In this document: one piece after another, positions 26,301 through 35,850 of the stretch | Numbering within the stretch: the first letter of the stretch is position 1 | Layout of the letters: the number at the start of each line of letters is the position of its first letter | Origin: Glandiceps talaboti | Lineage: Eukaryota > Hemichordata > Enteropneusta > Spengelidae | Direction of reading: 5' to 3' | Assembly (NCBI RefSeq): GCF_964340395.1 | Contig: NC_135555.1 | Coordinates: 21,572,447-21,636,446, forward strand | Length of the DNA stretch: 64,000 bases | Position numbers and translations under genes: made by a program | Notes under the pieces: model-generated | What the model saw: the letters and a program-made list of their open reading frames with translations, nothing else | What the model was told of the DNA's origin: nothing | The model's database searches: none

Positions 26301-29287
26301 TCTTCCTTGTCTGTGGCCTGGCATACTAATTGGATTATATTACTTGCCATGGAAATGTATTGAAGATAATGCTGAATCCTTTAAATTTTATTTACACAGA
26401 TTTTTGAGATCAATGTCAAGGTCGCATTCTTCCTCAGCAAAGAAGCAATACCATATATGGAGAAACGTGGGTAAGTTAGGGTATCAGTAGACTCTCTCAC
26501 AGCCCTGGGTGACTTCAACACCATATATATGGAGAAACGTAGGTAAGTTAGGGTATCAGTCGACTCTCACAGCTGTCACTGGCTTCTCTAAATTGTTTTA
26601 CTTCGAATGAACACACAATCCAATTCCCTTATATGGTACTCCTTTACCTCAGTCACATAAGACAGCTCACTCAAAATGGTGGGTGAACTGACAAGGCCTG
26701 TGACCAGATAATCAAAAATGTTATGCTACTGTCAAACTTGTGGATATAACCAAAGAAAATTGTGTCAAGCAAAGACAATTTTGCATTGGATGAACTTGAG
26801 AACAACCATTTTGTCCATAACTTTCCTAGCTTATATACAGATAAGCAGTTGTTTTAGATCTTTGTTTCTGAGTATGTTCACATAAATATTAATGGCTGGC
26901 AGTTTTGCCTTGCAAACATTGACAGGTTCTTGACTGTTCTTGCAGACTTAATGTGAATTTCTTACAAAATGTTCCTGGTGTAGTAGCTAGCTTTACTTGA
27001 GGTTATTGCATGGTTAAAGTTCAGAGTTTTTGAATATGTACATTTTTGTACTCATTTATTTCATCATTTTTTAAAAATCTGATGTTTGTAACTTTTCTGT
27101 TCAACAGGGGAGGTTCAATAGTATTTGTTTCATCAATTGGAGGTTACAATTCTTTTGAGGTAAGTCACATACGTAGATGTTAAAATACAGTTGAAAGTGA
27201 CAAAATGAAAATGTAAACATTTAAATCTTATGTACAAATTGTTATCCCATTCCTAAGCTTTCAATGATATGAAATACCAATGCATTTGATCTCATGTCTT
27301 TGTAATACAAAGTATATTTAATACTCGCATAAAGATGTCAATAAAAAACATGAAATACAAAAACAGCAAAAAGTATATGCATATTCTAATTTGAACTACA
27401 TGTAAGCCAAGTTGTATGCTTTTGAACAGAAAATGTTGGATTTATACCTTGTCCATCTACTTCTACAGTACAGTTGTATGTCTTTGGTTCTGCCATGCTC
27501 AAGATCTAAGTAAAAATATTCAAAATTGTCATTATTTTCCCTCTTTTTTGATAATCAAGCTTGCACAGGTATAATTATTTGATTCTCCAGCATTTTTCTT
27601 CATTCATTTAGCCAGAAAATACTTGTGATATAATGTTTTTGTCACAACTCACTGGTCTATGCATTTAAGAAGTCTGGATGCCAATGTAGCATTCAAATTC
27701 ATCTCTAACCGCATTTGGCTAAAATGAGACATCATGAACCAAAAGTTGTTCATGCAAATGAGTAAACCCCCAACTGTTAGACTGATGTAAACAGTGTATA
27801 AGTGACATCTTGAGCTGACAGATATATCATATTTGGACATTACATATCTGCCCCAATAAACACCAACTTCTCATTGGGCAGAATTCTGTGATTGATATGA
27901 TGTTAAGACTGTGGGTGGCTTTGGTTGAATTCGAAATTTGATATCAGGACTTCATTGAGCTAGACATAAAGAGAGATCTTTCAGATTTGATGAAGGATAG
28001 CACTAGACTAGATTTTTAAGTGACTGCCCTTTATCCCACTCATATTTTCTATGGCTGAACAATGACAAATAGTAGAGAATCACATCTAAATATATCTTTT
28101 CATAGCTGATAGCCCCATACAGTGTATCCAAGACTGCTTTGCTGGGATTAACCAAAGCAATGGCACCTCAGTGTGCAACAATGAATATCAGAGTAAATGC
28201 AATAGCTCCTGGTGTCATCAAAACTAAGTTCAGTCAAGCTGTGAGTATTTCCTACCTTATTTTACATCTATACAAGACTTGTTTACATTGATAACATTCA
28301 TTTTAGTCTTCATCGCTAAATGTAACTTCAGAATTTAAATGTGAAATATAATGGAAAGTTATCAAAATCATCAGATTTTCAAAAATGATACTTGTAGTCC
28401 AGTACTTCCAAGATGGATGCCAATATTACAGTATCTATTCATAACATAATTTATGTCATCATGAGTAATGAAACAATACTCATTGCAAAAAAAAAAATCA
28501 GTTCCATGTGTTTGATCTGAATCTTTACATTTTTTCCAAGTGGCATACTAGTATATCATTGGAAAAAACTGTCAATAATTGTTATTTTTTAGATTGTTGA
28601 AAGTGATGAAGGACGAAGCCTTGCTGAACAACAGACAGCATTAAAACGGTAATATTCTATCTTGTACTGTAAGATCAAATTTTTGTGTCATTTTTCTCAT
28701 TTTCTTGACCCTTTGTCTCACACTGAATTCAGCATTCTCAGAAGATGTGATTCTCAGTCAAACTTTTTGAACTCTGAAACTGCTGGGTTGATCGGTCATA
28801 AATTTGGTCTGGATAGTTCTTGGTATTTCACTGGGGTTCCACATCAAAATTATGGTACTACATGTATGTATAGTTCTGAAATATATGCAACTATTACCAG
28901 CTTAATCCTTCTCTGATTTGGTGTCTTTAAGTTTTTACAAGTGTAAAGTGTACTTAAGTCTTAAACTTACATTCTTTTCAAGTTTTAGAATTTTTTTCTC
29001 TCATAAACTACAATAAATGTGTACAAAAAACGACTGTCCCAACATCCAACCAGGTTTCACATTAAAGTGTGCTTCATCAGAGACTCCCAAAACACAATTA
29101 ACTGCAACACTAACATTTCTCTTTGATGCTTCATTTATATAAATGTATATTAATTTCTTTCTATGTTCTCAGACTTGGTGAACCCTCAGAATGTGCAGGA
29201 GCTGTATCATTTCTTTGTTCTGATGATGCATCCTATATAACTGGAGAAACCATCATTATGGCTGGTGGCATGCCATCAAGGCTTTGA
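22219..29287 (+). CDS. DHRS4: DHRS4-like short-chain dehydrogenase/reductase with SRL peroxisomal tail, complete, 9 exons
   Basis: Classical SDR of the DHRS4 (NADPH-dependent retinal/carbonyl reductase) type. Exons: 22219-22373, 23876-24053, 24694-24771, 25315-25338, 26400-26470, 27108-27159, 28106-28240, 28593-28648, 29173-29287. All introns are GT-AG with matching phases, 287 aa (human 278). Visible motifs are the cofactor turn TASTDGIG (47-54), LVSNAAVNP in exon 3, catalytic Ser in VSSIGG (about 178), YSVSK (Y191, K195) and C-terminal GGMPSRL. The last three residues, SRL, are a peroxisomal PTS1 as in mammalian DHRS4. The first 27 residues before a second Met (M28, 22300) are Arg-rich, so an alternative mitochondrial form is possible; that is inference. 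Exon 4 is a 24-nt micro-exon encoding TTEKVWDK. Introns contain a MULE-like transposon, a 19-bp minisatellite and tRNA-like repeats. A decoy copy of the exon-5 donor lies 72 nt downstream of the real one. Confidence 0.95.
22907..23048 (-). pseudogene. PHD-like zinc-finger exon fragment inside the transposon
   Basis: An ATG at 23048 opens 47 codons ending at a plausible donor (AAAG|gtgacc at 22907/22906). The peptide contains [10 protein letters not shown] then [14 protein letters not shown], a C-x2-C ... C-x2-C ... H-x2-C spacing of a PHD finger. Only the first half of a PHD finger is present and no downstream exon lies inside the element, so it looks like a 5' remnant of a transposase-associated or captured host gene. 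Similar PHD exons are found at the front of transposon-borne FLYWCH/MULE genes in marine invertebrates; that parallel is from memory. Confidence 0.5.
23305..23332 (+). repeat. (CA)n inside the DHRS4-intron transposon
   Basis: About 14 CA units, part of the transposon interior. Confidence 0.9.
23666..23818 (+). repeat. 19-bp minisatellite in DHRS4 intron 1
   Basis: About eight copies of AGGATCCAATCTACCATCC, with variants (CCGTCC, AACCTA, AACGTA) rising towards the 3' side. It ends about 60 bp before exon 2. Confidence 0.9.
24390..24660 (-). repeat. Two tRNA-like (B-box) dispersed repeat copies in DHRS4 intron 2
   Basis: Each ends with GAACCTGGGATnnAA or GAACCTAGGATTGAAAC. On the minus strand this reads GGTTCAATCCCAGG-like, close to the tRNA B-box GGTTCRANNCC. 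A third copy is in intron 4 (25620-25715) and four are at 56525-56850. A SINE origin is inference. Confidence 0.45.
26450..26584 (+). repeat. ~70-bp tandem duplication across the DHRS4 exon-5 donor
   Basis: Copy 1 starts in exon 5 (ACCATATATGGAGAAACGTG|gtaagtt...). Copy 2, from 26520, repeats ATGGAGAAACGTAGGTAAGT and TTAGGGTATCAGT, producing a second gtaagt 72 nt downstream. Extending exon 5 to it would hit TAA at once (GGG TAA). Confidence 0.9.
27712..28015 (+). repeat. ~305-bp dispersed repeat, copy 1 (DHRS4 intron 6)
   Basis: Shares ATGAACCAAAAGTTGTT, AACCCCCAA, TGTAAACAGTGTATAAGT, GGGCAGAATTCTGTGATTGA and a TTGAGCTA end region, in order and in the same orientation, with 62920-63225. It lies just upstream of exon 7. 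Confidence 0.8.
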
Positions 29288-30014
29288 AAACACTATATAT
29301 GTCATCACTTAAGAGTAGAAGCCAAGTAATCAACCTTTGTATAGAAAATGAAGAGAGTTCTTCACAGGACAGAAATATAATATACAATGGAATGTATACA
29401 TAGAAAAAGGGTTATATGATGTATATTGTGTACTGAATAGGGGAACTAATGGCAATTTTATGATCATTCCAACCTTCGAGAGATTTTTGATCAGACTGAA
29501 AGAACACAGTATACGGAATGACGAAAACTGCAGATGCACTGTTTGGTGGTGCTGAATTGACAAAAGATTGAAATGGTAGGAAACTCTGGGAAGCAAACAT
29601 TTATCATATGAATGTTAAATGAAATGAGCTTGTCTGATCACAAGTGGTTTATTGTTCCATAGCATTAAACTAATAAATCAAAACAATACTAGTTTGCTAT
29701 AAACTTACACACATATTAGAACATACATGAGATACAGTCGGTGATGTGAATCATTCGACATCTTTGTAATCTGCTTGGTTTGAGGACAAATAATAATATT
29801 TGAATATTTGTCTCATACTAATTGATAATCTCATCCATTGAACCTGGACATATATTTTGCAGCTAAATCAAACATCAAATGATAACAGTTTTTGTAGAAT
29901 TTGACAGTAAATTCATCGTTATAAAACCACAAAACAAATGTAGAACATAGCCAAATATTTGTGAGAAGTGAAAATTACTCTAGTTTATGTAAATTATCTG
30001 ATCTTTTGAAGCAA

Positions 30015-30020
30015 AATAAA
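30015..30020 (+). promoter_or_regulatory. Poly(A) signal of the DHRS4-like gene
   Basis: AATAAA about 730 nt after the stop, just before a (TTGA)n tract (30044-30074). It is the best canonical signal in the downstream AT-rich stretch. Confidence 0.5.
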
Positions 30021-30780
30021 GATTGAAAACTTGTAGACTCCATTGACTGATTGATTGATTGATTGATTGATTGATCGATCCAAACTGACTAGATGATTAC
30101 TAGACTGAAAGATTTTTTGTTGTCGACACTTCATGCTGTCACTGATGTTGTGGAGTGCGCCCTCAATGATGGCCCTTCAGTCTTGTTGATTGCTAGATTG
30201 AGTGATTGGCACTGGTGATCGGTTGGTTGTTTGGTCGTTTGGTTGGTTGATTGGGTGATAGATTTATTTGTGGGTCCATTTTCTGATCAATCATATGATT
30301 GATTTGTTGGTTGGTTGGTTGGTTGGTTGACTGATTGATTAAATAATTGGTTGCCTGGTTGCCAGATATATTTAATCTTTGGATTCATGGACTGAAGCAC
30401 AAATGATTGATTGATTGATTGATTGTTTGTTTGTTCAATCAATCCATATGAATGAACCAACCAATCAATTATTCAATGGTTATTTATTTGATAAGCCTTG
30501 AACCTTCACCCTGTTGATATTGACAAGTCTTCTACTTGGCCACTTAATATCATGGATTCTCTATCGGCTTTGATTTTAAAGTTAACAATTTTGAGTTTAA
30601 ATATTTGTTGCCAATATTTGACAAATATGGTGAATCTTTAATGAGCAAATGTCATCTCCGACACACAAAATGGATAATGTTGGCAAAAATTGATTTTGAA
30701 TATGACAAATCAAATCGGTATAACACTTGGCCACTTTATGTCACGGATTCTTTGGCTACTTTGTTGTCTTTCAGTTGTAT

Positions 30781-30811
30781 CATGGAAGTATAACCCCACT
30801 ATACTTCCATG
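30781..30811. mobile_element. 31-bp hairpin insertion with 7-bp direct repeats (H1)
   Basis: Perfect 12-bp arms CATGGAAGTATA / TATACTTCCATG around the loop ACCCCAC, immediately flanked by GTTGTAT on both sides (30774-30780 and 30812-30818). It sits in the left arm of a foldback element. The opposite arm (near 31425-31445, other strand) reads CAGTTGTATGTAATTCTC, with a single GTTGTAT and no hairpin: an empty site. Confidence 0.75.
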
Positions 30812-30965
30812 GTTGTATATTATTCTCTCTATATTGACTAAATAAAGACATCTTGTCCATTCTTCTCTTATCTAAATTAAAACACTCCTAATCTCATAAT
30901 TAGCATCGATCAGTTACCAAGAAAATTTGCTTTATGTCTAATGCAGGGTCTAATCTTGTGAGAGA

Positions 30966-31242
30966 TTATCACACTGGACAAATAGTATATCATTATCACA
31001 TGGACAAATAGTGTATCATTATCACACTGGACAAATAGTATATCATTATCATACTGGACAAATAGTATATCATTATCACACTGGACAAATAGTATATCAT
31101 TATCACACTGGACAAATAGTATATCATTATCATACTGGACAAATAGTATATCATTATCACACTGGACAAATAGTATATCATTATCACACTGGACAAATAG
31201 TATATCATTATCACACTGGACAAATAGTATATCATGTACACA
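30966..31242 (+). repeat. 27-bp minisatellite in the loop of foldback copy A
   Basis: About ten copies of a 27-bp unit with core CACTGGACAAATAGTATATC and variant CATACTGG; one copy is a base short. The period is a multiple of three, so all frames are open and repeat as 9-residue peptides. This is not a gene. Confidence 0.85.
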
Positions 31243-31358
31243 CTAGTAGGAAGTAGCAAACTGTTAATGTAAGTGATCTCTTGCCAATTATAAGATGAGG
31301 GGTGTTTTGATTTAGATAAGAGTGGAAGGGTGGACAAGGTGTCTTTATTTAGTCAATC

Positions 31359-31405
31359 ACAGACCCTACACATAGGGTCATAGACCTTACATGTAGTGTC
31401 TATGA
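31359..31405. mobile_element. Degenerate 47-bp hairpin related to H3 (H4)
   Basis: Starts CACAGACCCTACAC and ends GTAGTGTCTATG, so the outer arms pair imperfectly; the interior repeats CATAGACCTTACATG. The flanks are GTCAAT and ATCAAT. The opposite arm of the same foldback element and the related element at 37.6 kb lack this block. It shares CAnAGACCCTACA with H3. Confidence 0.45.
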
Positions 31406-31939
31406 TCAATAATGAGAGAATTACATACAACTGAAAGAGAGAAAAGTAGCCAGGGAAAGAAGAAAAAAGTTTTATATCACCACAAAAATCAATGAGTTAA
31501 TTGATCAACATCACACATAAAATAAGTTATGTTGCACCACAAAAATTTAATATTCAATCGATCAATCATTCAACCAAATGATAAATCAATCAATAAATCG
31601 ATCGATCAATCAATTACAAACTCCCTGACCCTTGTGGCATGACATGCGAGTCAACCAGTACTCGTGGACCCCTGTGGAACGTCAACAACGCTCACCTTAC
31701 TATTGTCATGTTTACGGGCCTTTTACTCGGGAGTGGTTGCACCACTGTCCGAAGTCGGAAGTCAGAAATCAGAAGTCCCTTTACGGCTTTCGTATATTTC
31801 GACTGCATGACATTAGTTATTTAGTTGTTATTTGCAATACCAAGTGGTAACTTGATTGAGTACTCCGAATAAAAGGACGCCAAAAGGCCTAGGAAAGAAA
31901 TTCTTCCCTATCGAGACGTTGATATTGATGTCGTTTTTA

Positions 31940-31987
31940 CCTCCCGTAAGGGTACGGGAGGTATTAAAAGGGGAAGGTGTGTCTGTG

Positions 31988-32022
<35 letters not shown>

Positions 32023-33171
32023 GTCATCATTTTCTAAAAATCGGCTGGCTCAATTGTAATGAAATTTGGGATATATAATCTTTAGGGTAATAGCTAGACC
32101 TGATTAGGTTTTGAGCCAGATCTGTTAATGTTTAATTATAGAAATTTGCATAATAATGAAATCAACTAATTACGCAATATCTTAAGACTGCATACTTCAA
32201 TTTCAATATAATTTAGTATATTCATTCAACATAACAACATACATTTGTCCTATAAAATTCGTTGATGTATCTTACAGCGTTAATGAATAATTTGCATAAT
32301 TAATTATTTTTGGAAATTAGGCTATATCTTAAGAATACATACTTCAAATTCAACATAATTTAGTACATACGTTAACCATAAGAAAACACATATGTCCTAT
32401 CAAGTTTGTTGATGCACCATACAGTGTTAATGAATAATTTGCATAATTAATGATTTTCAGTAATTAGGCTATATCCTAAGAATACATACTTCAATTCCAA
32501 TATAATTCAGTACACACGTTAACCATAACAATCAAGTGTGTCCTGTAAAGCTTGTTGGTGTACCTTTCAGTGTTAATGAATAATTTGTATAATTAATGAT
32601 TCTTGATAATTAGGCTATATCTTACGACTGCATACTTCAATTTCAATACAATTCAGTACATACATTAACCATAACAAATTGTGTATGTCCTATAAAGTTA
32701 GTTGATGTACCTTACAGTGTTAATGAATAATTTGCATAATTAATGATTTTCGGTAATTAGGCTATATCTTAAGACTGCATACTTCAATTTCAATACAATT
32801 TAGTACATATGTTAACCATAACAAAGCGGATATGTCCTATAAAATCTTTTATATACCTTAGTTTTAATGAAAATTTTGCATAATTAATGATTTTAGGTAA
32901 CTAGGTTGTATCTTAAAAATGCAAGCTTCAAATTTCGTATAATATGATACGTACATCATAATAATACGCACCTGTTCTATGAAGTTTGTTGCTACAACTT
33001 TTTCTTTAATGAGTATTTTTAATAATGAATGATATTCAGTAATTAAGCAGTATCATACACTCTTACATACATTAACCTAAGAAAGCACGCTTGTTCAAAA
33101 AACAAAGCCTGTTACCATAGCTTTTTAGTTTAATGAGTTATTTACATAATTAGTGATTCCCTTACGGGAGG
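31940..33171. mobile_element. 1.23-kb element with 13-bp terminal inverted repeats and ~147-bp core repeats (HINE/pearl-like)
   Basis: Begins CCTCCCGTAAGGG (31940-31952) and ends CCCTTACGGGAGG (33159-33171), exact reverse complements. The left end also folds on itself (CTCCCGTA...TACGGGAG). Next comes a (TCTG)n tract at 31990-32022, then about seven tandem core units. Unit starts marked by TTAATGA are at 32280, 32427, 32573, 32720, 32864, 33006 and 33130 (periods 147, 146, 147, 144, 142, 124). No ORF. Core repeats beside a tetranucleotide microsatellite are the hallmark of bivalve pearl/CvA-type elements, considered Helentron-associated; membership here is inference. Confidence 0.75.
31990..32022 (+). 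repeat. (TCTG)n microsatellite at the head of the TIR element
   Basis: About eight TCTG units between the left TIR and the core repeats. Confidence 0.95.
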
Positions 33172-33470
33172 CATTCAGTTTAAATCTGGTTAACCAATTC
33201 AAAGAGCGCCATCAATCGACACTTGGGTATTTTCAAATACAGCTTGACACATCGTGACCTCCAGATGTGAAGTTTGACTAAGTTTATCATATACACACTT
33301 GGGAAAGTATTAGGAGGGGTATGAGCGATATAGATATTGTATAGAATAAGATTTGTATCAACAGTTATCATAACATGACAAGTCGGAAGTCCCCTGACGG
33401 CTTTCGTAGAAATACCCACATACTTCCTACTTCTACACGTGTTATTTTTCCGCATACATCTATAACTTAC

Positions 33471-33603
33471 CACAGTTGACTGTATATTTATTGTATTCTT
33501 TCGCTTCGTACGTCTCGTTTCGATTTTCACTTCGGTTTTCTTTAAACTCTTTTTTGGCGATGGCAAAGGAGGATCGTACCCACTCACTCCTTCGAACCAG
33601 CAT
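33471..33603 (-). CDS. Possible first coding exon, unidentified basic protein
   Basis: An ATG at 33603 opens 44 codons (MLVRRSEWVRSSFAIAKKEF, then KENRSENRNETYEAKEYNKY) ending at a good donor (ACTGTG|gtaagt, phase 1). The charge pattern looks like a real protein, but no downstream exon is visible and the surroundings are transposon debris. It may be a captured or orphan exon. Confidence 0.25.
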
Positions 33604-34499
33604 GGCCTGCCTGGGGCTCTAGTTGATACTACTGTATTTGTAATGTTTTAGAGTGATGTTTTTTTTTGTTATTAGTTTTCCTCAAACCAAAAAGAAGGGT
33701 CATTCAATGATTAATATGTAGAAGACAGAGTCCCATGAATGTGAGTTAATTTGAGATTTTTGAAGACTTCTACGGGAGTCAGTATTCGAAGCAATGTATA
33801 ACGAAGCCTTACTTATCACATTGTGTAATTGCATGAATATAATTGCAATACATTGTATTAAAATATAAATTATCTTTAATTCAGTTCGAATAGTGGAATA
33901 GCGGTTGTTTCCAAAACTACAAATTTACATGTAATAAACACCACTAGTCTAAAATGAAACAAAACACTTTCAAAAATATTGTCGTGAATTTTCCAAATTG
34001 TCTGTTTACTATTTTCCTATATTTGTAAGTACAACGCCATCCTGGGAAATATAAAATTAATGTACATTTATTTTCATACACGTTACGTTCGGTCCCGGAG
34101 AGTTATTTCATGATTTTACATCACGTATGTAATGTTTGCTTGCTTGTGGAGAAACGCCAAATTGTTCTTCAATAGGTCTTATTAGGGGTCAGGCATTCTT
34201 AATTGACTGGGGATGTTTTTGGTGTGCCGCCGGGGGGGGGGGGGTCACGTTGGAAAACGAAAAGATAAGTGTCATTTTGGTGCAGTGAAATGACTCGAAC
34301 TACTGTAATTTGTAAAAAGAAAATCTACTGTGGATGGGGATACCCACTCCCGTACCCTCCCCATGTACAATTCTCAAGATAAAAACTTGTTCTGAATGAA
34401 ATGGCAGAAGCATTATGGTATTGGCTAAATGCATCTGAATGTATTAACGGAAGCCATAAAAACATTGAAGATAATGTACAATCGATATTAATTCACTGC

Positions 34500-34615
34500 A
34501 CTGACTGTAGTCTGTAAGGTACTCCATGACGGGGCGCCCTCACACATCGGTCAACCCCTCCCATGTGAGGAGGCCGGTATAGAGCAGAATGACACAATGT
34601 ATCTTACGGTCTACA
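34500..34615 (+). mobile_element. Short inverted-repeat element, family member 2
   Basis: Reads GTCTGTAAGGTACTCCATGA ... CATCGGTCAACCCCTCCC ... GAGGAGGCCGG ... GTATCTTACGGTCTAC. Same family as 5028-5140, opposite orientation. Confidence 0.5.
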
Positions 34616-34759
34616 GAGATCTAGAGAGTTGTATTTGATTGTGCATATGAAGTTTTTGTTACATCATGTTTATACTACAGTGTATAATACCATACACGGG
34701 TATACGAGGTATAAACATAGAAGATAGCATTATAAGAAATTAGTTTATATTGCTTTCTG

Positions 34760-34760
<1 letters not shown>

Positions 34761-34821
<61 letters not shown>

Positions 34822-34825
34822 GTCG

Positions 34826-34919
<94 letters not shown>
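34761..34919 (+). repeat. (ATC)n followed by (AAC)n
   Basis: About 37 ATC units with one CGTCGTC interruption, then about 15 AAC units; a compound trinucleotide tract. Confidence 0.97.
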
Positions 34920-35064
34920 GACTTTTTTTTTTTATAGAAAGTGTTGTATTATAGTCCTTGGTTTATATAGCAAGCTGCGATTGGTTGACGCTTGCGACTG
35001 TGTCCCAACCTTTACCCCACACTAATTAACATAAAAATCATCGTTGAAGGTCACAAATCTTCAG

Positions 35065-35487
35065 CGATACCTGCAAGGATCTAGGAGAACACGTATCATA
35101 TCTAATCTGTCAAAATTTAGACTATTTGAACTGTCTAAACGTAAGGTAATGAAAGTTAATTTGAAGCTTGAAAAAAGGGCGTTTGTTCAGTCTGTGAAAA
35201 CATTTCATTCAAAATTTATTCAATACATAGACAAGCAATCTGATTAAAATCCGATGTAGATGTCGGCTAATCGTTCATTGCTATTTTACCTTCGTTATTT
35301 TGCTTGAATTGACCTTCTTGGTACTGTTACGATCCTCGTATTAACTAATTTATTAACTCTTGTACAGTTTGAAGAAGAATATAATTTACCAGAAGAATGT
35401 GTGTTTGAGAGGGAAGATGATGGGGATGAGGGCGAGGACGGAGATTGGGATGATAACGATTTTAAGTTTCAAGAAAATCAAACATAA
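35065..35487 (+). CDS. Possible last two exons of an unidentified acidic-tailed protein
   Basis: Exon A 35065-35145 (acceptor AATCTTCAG, donor CGTAAG|gtaatg, 27 codons) reads RYLQGSRRTRIISNLSKF, then RLFELSKRK. Exon B 35368-35487 (acceptor CTTGTACAG) reads FEEEYNLPEECVFERE, then a run of Asp/Glu/Gly, ending FKFQENQT and TAA. Both are in phase 0. A basic then acidic C-terminus is typical of nuclear or RNA-associated proteins, but I do not recognise it. No upstream exon was found; a dispersed repeat starts right after the stop. It could be a gene fragment carried by a transposon. Confidence 0.35.
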
Positions 35488-35489
35488 CA

Positions 35490-35850
35490 CCTAACAAAAA
35501 TGTGTGGTTCCGATTATTACATTTTAGCATAGGTGGGGTACATGTGTAGAGGTAGGATTTTTAGTCTATTTTATTTATTTATTTTTTTTTCATGTGCGAG
35601 TGTCTAGTTTAGGGTTTCCATTGTTTTCCAAATGGTCTCTGTGTTGTTTATTTCTTCCCATCAGATATACAGCCGTTTCAGATTGGAAGAATAGTTCTAT
35701 GTATTGTCTTCCTATGTTGGTGTCAGTTTCCACATCCATTATTTCTCGTGAGAATTCACATCTTATTTTTTCTCGAATACGTAAAAAAGGTGAAAAACTA
35801 GGTGGGGTTGGATAATCGGAACCAAACAATTATTTATTCAATAGACATAT
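35490..35850 (+). repeat. Dispersed repeat family R, plus-strand copy
   Basis: Contains TGGTTCCGATTA, TCTCGAATACGTAAAAAA, GAAAAACTAGGTGGGG and TTGGATAATCGGAACCAAAC. Related, partly inverted stretches are at 45790-46380 and 42030-42115. Confidence 0.65.

Larger units (their letters stand above)
30753..31634. mobile_element. Foldback element, copy A, with an expanded loop
   Basis: Same family as the element at 37190-37872: left arm 30753-30965, right arm about 31243-31634. Shared landmarks are CTTATCTAAATTAAAACAC, ATTGACTAAATAAAGAC and, inverted at right, TAAGTTATGTTGCACCACAA. The right end CCCTGACCCTTG matches the outer terminus of copy B. The loop has grown into a 27-bp minisatellite. H1 and H4 are inserted in its arms. 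Confidence 0.7.
33604..35064. other. Gene-free stretch with microsatellites
   Basis: Contains GAAGACTTCTACGGGAGTC at about 33764, a dispersed motif also at 36816 and, with changes, at 41627; a poly-G tract at 34220; the element at 34500-34615; and (ATC)n(AAC)n. A TTATATAG and ATTGGTT pair at 34963-34987 could be a promoter for the exons at 35065, very uncertain. Confidence 0.4.

Noticed and set aside
30996-31337. IYYLSSVIM-repeat frame
   Set aside because: Translation of the 27-bp minisatellite.
33180-33587. 135-codon minus-strand frame
   Set aside because: Runs through repeat-derived sequence; only the 33471-33603 segment in another frame has a start and donor.
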